Source: Cristatella mucedo (Eukaryota; Bryozoa; Phylactolaemata; Cristatellidae). Taken from it: a stretch of DNA of 64,000 bases. The position numbers and the translations under genes are program-made. The notes under the pieces were generated by a model. The model was not told the origin of the DNA, did not search any database, and worked only from the letters and a program-made list of their open reading frames with translations. The stretch lies in the NCBI GenBank assembly GCA_009760855.2, contig WPIO01000001.1:20144001-20208000 (forward strand), given 5' to 3'. Position 1 is the first letter of the stretch, and each line of letters starts with the position of its first letter. Of this stretch, positions 60,881 through 64,000 are shown one piece after another.

Positions 60881-61260
60881 ATTTCAAGATCAGTTTGGTA
60901 GAATTTAATCTTTGAATTTGTTTCCATTCTTTTGTGTGTAATTATTGTTGCTGTCTTTCGTAGATATTTATCAATCATTACAGTGCCTGCTTCATCTTGG
61001 CATGCTGCTTACCTTAACCCACGTTAGGTGTGCTCAGGGGTTTGTGCAAAGGGATAGAGAAGAGTGATTACCAATTCGTCCTGTCTGAAAATTGTTCGTT
61101 ATATCTTAGTATATCAAAGTACATTTTATATTACAGTTTTCGATCGGTTTTGCTACTGTCCACGCCTCTAGCCTACATCCTGGAAGATGAGCTAGTGCTG
61201 GATTACCTGCATTACTGCCCTATTCAATGATCTCAAAATTACCAGTCACTTAACTAAAGC

Positions 61261-61390
61261 CGTGTTTACACGTTAAGTTATGCTTCCTACCTGCTTCTAT
61301 CCTACTTCCGTCCTACTTCGGTCTTGCTTCCTTCTTGTAGGAAGTTTACACGGTCAGTCTTCCGCTAAGTCTTGCTTCCTACTTGCTTCC
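61261..61390. repeat. short repeated GTTTACAC / CTTCCTACTTGC segment
   Basis: GTTTACACG occurs twice (about 61264 and 61347), each followed by a run of CTTGCTTCCTACTTGCTTC-like words. Possibly the end of a DNA transposon. No partner end found. Confidence 0.4.
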
Positions 61391-62604
61391 CCCCTGAGTA
61401 GTCATGGGAAAATTGCTTTCGTTAGGGATAGGAACTTTCCCTCTGAGATGTACCTTCCAGTGAATTTTACCTTTCACTGTTGCCTTTATCGCCGCTGCCT
61501 CATTATCTGATTTTTATATGACGAACTCGTAGTGTTCCATAAACCGGGCTTTCGGGGAATGCTTTGATGATTGTGCCAGTCGATTTGTCTGCTGTTTTTT
61601 CAAAGCAGTTAAGAAGGCATGCCCTTGATGGTACCTATGGTTGGTCTTTGTTAAGTCTTGCTTGAGTCTTGGCAAATAAGTAAAACCACGTTTGGCTGCT
61701 GAGTCTTTGTTAAGTCCTCCCTAAGTTTTGGACCGCCTCCAATGTTGTTGATGTATGCATCAAAGACTCAAGTAGTACTGAAGCAGGAAGGAAGCCAGAC
61801 TCACCATAGAAGTGCAGCTTTACTCGAACAGATTGTGCTGTTATTCAGTCGTCAATTTGCTTTGCCTAATATGACTATCTGCTGTGGAGCTAACTTTGTT
61901 TAGTATATGCACAATACATTTTAGCTACTGCTCAATAAATTAGACCCTGTTTTCTTGGACCATTATCAACTAAGGTAAAACTTTTTAATTGCATGCTCGT
62001 GGTGTTCCTAAAAAATTGTATGCATACATATGTCATATGAGTTATGCATCACGCCTGATGTGTAAACTATATTGTCAATTTCGAATGCATGCCGACAGGT
62101 CATTCAAAGTATGGACATAATGAATTTTCTCCATACAATAATGGCACGCCGTGTCTCGGCACTAAATGCTGTGCTATTCCTGCCCTGCTTCTCACTGTCC
62201 TAGTTTGCAATTTAGATTGCTTAAACTGTGTGCACATCGAGGGCCTGCTTGCTGTAGCCTCTCTTCAGGAAGCCTTTAGCCTTTCGGTGTGGTCTGTGCC
62301 ACCTGCTATGATTAGCCGGCTCTTGCTAGGCCAAGGTGGTATCCATGCCATTAGAAATTCAGCCATGCCGTTAAAAAGTGGTGCCCCTTATAGAATTCCC
62401 AGCTATACTCTGCTTGTATTGAATATCATGCTAGAGCATGTATTCATCGTTCATGAAAGCTTTATTGTACTCGACTTTTTGTGTAGCAATCTTGAGAACA
62501 AGGCTAAATGTTTTTTTGACTGCTGTTAGAATGGTATATGCATTTACTTATGGATGCACGTCAGTAGTATAGTGCTGCCATAGCTTGAACTTGCAGTAAA
62601 TCCC

Positions 62605-62748
62605 TGCGGTTGCTTTTCACGACCTCGGTTCCGAGGTCGTGGGTTCGAATCCTGCAGTGGGCGATCCTTTATCGCCGCTGCCAGATGTGGTGATAGCCGT
62701 AAAGGCTCTTTTATCGCTATACAAAAGAGGCTGTTAAATCAGCTAGTA
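62605..62748 (+). mobile_element. SINE-1, 5'-truncated
   Basis: It starts at GCGGTTGCTTTTCACGACCT. It has the perfect palindromic arm (62618-62641), B box GGTTCGAATCC, GCAGTGGGCGATCC, GTGGTGATAGCC, CGCTATACAAAAGAGG and CTGTTAAATCAGCTAG. Confidence 0.9.
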
Positions 62749-62879
62749 TGTACAGCTTAATGAATAGTGCCACACCACCTGTCGTGCAAAAGAGGAGTCT
62801 CTAGCAATGTTATTCATTCCTACGATTGTGAACATTTTATGAACCTATTACATTGACTACCATTAATAATTGTAATAGC

Positions 62880-64000
62880 AACAATAATAAGAGTAGTGAT
62901 AATGACATTAATGTATTCCTCCATCAGAGAACTAAATCTCTTTCTAGGCACGTTCATCTACGGTAAAAAAGTGAGGGAGCCGTGATGGCACACTGGGTAA
63001 GGTGATTGCTTTCACGACCTCGGTCCCGAGGTCGTGGGTTCGATTCCTGCCATGGGTGATTCTTTATCGCCATTGCAAGCGGTGGAGATATCCATAAAGG
63101 CTCTTCTGTCGCTATACAAAAAGAGGCTGTTTAATCAGCTAGGATTTATTTATTTATTTTTATTTAAAGAAGTATGTCAATGTGGTTAGTGATAGCATGC
63201 ACAATGCCATCTGGGATAAGCATACAGAGGACAATTTATAAGGACCCAGATTGTGATTTGCAGAACAGGTGCTTTTTAGCTACTTTTTAAATGTGGTCAA
63301 TTCATGGGATGTCGTGGCATGATTCGGGAATGAGCTTCAGGCTTTGAGAGAACGAAGTAAAGGCATGGTCTCCTTAAGATTTGATGCTGGTTCATAGCAC
63401 AGGTAAACTATTCAGAAGAACATGTCTTACCGTGCCTGGCCTGATTTGGAAGCAGTTCCGATAGATAGGCTGGGGCCAGTGAGTGAATGGACTTAAAAGT
63501 GAGTGACAAAGCCTTGAATAATAATAATATTACACTTATACAGCTCCCTCAGAGAACTCAATCTCTTTCTAAGCGCTTTACATTTGAAGTCGATACGATG
63601 CTTGATGGAGAGCCAGTGCAGGTCGAGGAGAAGTGCTGTGATATGGCAACTGACGTTCACGACAGATAAGCTTGGCTGCAGTTTTGCACCAACTGTAAGC
63701 AACTTATTGCACAGACCTTGAGGCCTGCCAGCTGTAAGTTACAGAAGTTGAGTGGGCTGTCGAAATTACGTGGACAACTTAAACGGGGTGTCACGGCCTA
63801 AGCAAGCTCGCATGTTCTCTATGTTATGCAGCTGGAGAACGGCCAACATGACTGTTGAGCTTATGCGAGCATCTAGTGAAAGGTCGCTTTGGAACAGGAC
63901 ACCTAGATTTCATGCAGATGCTACATGATATATGTTGTCCGAGAATACTCATGTTTGATTCATCAAATTTTTTTTATCTTGAATGAACATTCTACAGTAT
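62880..64000 (-). mobile_element. LINE family B, edge copy with nested insertions
   Basis: The 3' tail lies at about 62880-62970, broken by a SINE-1 (62977-63162). LINE 3' UTR and reverse transcriptase C-terminal sequence (HRIDFKCKALRKR-type frame, broken) then continue to the window edge. A 65-bp tail fragment is inserted at 63519-63585. The element continues past 64000. Confidence 0.8.
62977..63162 (+). mobile_element. SINE-1, near full length, inserted into LINE B
   Basis: GAGCCGTGATGGCACACTGG through the perfect 11-bp arms CACGACCTCGG / CCGAGGTCGTG (63013-63036), B box GGTTCGATTCC, GTGGAGATATCC, GTCGCTATACAAAAAGAGG and a (TTTA)n tail. Flanking AAAAAAGT/TAAAGAAGT is a weak target-duplication candidate. 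Confidence 0.9.

Larger units (their letters stand above)
58958..64000 (+). other. TCF25 downstream intron or 3' flank
   Basis: No further TCF25 exon was recognised to the end of the window. Contents are LINEs at 59227-60880, a GTTTACAC-repeat segment at 61261-61390, SINE-1 copies and a LINE B at the edge. The stretches 58958-59226, 60881-61260 and 61391-62604 are unassigned. A 146-codon frame at 62089-62529 is hydrophobic and unrecognised. Confidence 0.6.

Noticed and set aside
61030-61230. Frame with STPLAYILEDE, considered as a later TCF25 exon
   Set aside because: It only superficially resembles the SVPLAYFLL segment. The preceding DPDEDPL region and fitting splice sites are absent.
62089-62529. 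146-codon hydrophobic frame as a membrane protein gene
   Set aside because: No homology recognised, Leu/Cys-rich composition as expected of AT-rich intronic DNA, and no splice support.

Overview
This is eukaryotic nuclear DNA from an animal. Coding sequence is split into short exons with consensus splice sites. Long dinucleotide microsatellites and many decayed LINE, SINE and DNA-transposon copies fill the space between them. The three recognisable genes (EPB41L4, FAM210B, TCF25) are animal-type and diverged from vertebrates, so an invertebrate bilaterian fits best. The sequence alone does not fix the phylum. I see no operon, CRISPR array, phage or bacterial gene. Almost all long open frames are microsatellite or repeat artefacts; the genes had to be assembled from splice sites, reading-frame phase and family motifs.

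Region 1, 1-7570: unassigned DNA, a DNA-transposon remnant with an acidic tail (3312-3656), an unclassified repeat (4990-5370) and a decayed L2/CR1-like LINE.

Region 2, 7658-20051, minus strand: an EPB41L4 (band 4.1-like 4) gene in 12 exons. They encode at least 355 residues, from a MGCF N-terminus through a full FERM domain into the FERM-adjacent segment. All exon phases join. One intron uses a GC donor. The C-terminal exons were not found.

Region 3, 20052-25360: GC-rich upstream DNA, unassigned sequence and a plus-strand LINE (family A). Region 4, 25361-27099, plus strand: FAM210B, a mitochondrial DUF1279 protein, in two exons.

Region 5, 27100-40600: repeat-dominated. It holds tRNA-derived SINEs (SINE-2, whose 3' tail matches the LINE tail), a LINE family B copy beside a LINE family A copy (both minus strand), a degenerate satellite split by a LINE-tail insertion with a 17-bp target duplication, a SINE-1, and an LTR-like block carrying a hAT element with an 8-bp target duplication.

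Region 6, 40846-64000, plus strand: the 5' part of TCF25 (NULP1). Eight supported exons and one tentative exon encode about 330 residues. The gene runs off the right edge or continues after a long intron. Its introns contain LINEs, SINEs and a broken Tc1-like transposase.

The three genes have no evident shared pathway: EPB41L4 is a membrane-cortex adaptor, FAM210B a mitochondrial membrane protein, and TCF25 a ribosome quality-control or nuclear factor. I found no new gene system. The best observations are gene-structural (two GC-AG introns, a self-complementary intron) and about retrotransposition (LINE tails inserted alone with clear target duplications, SINE/LINE tail sharing).
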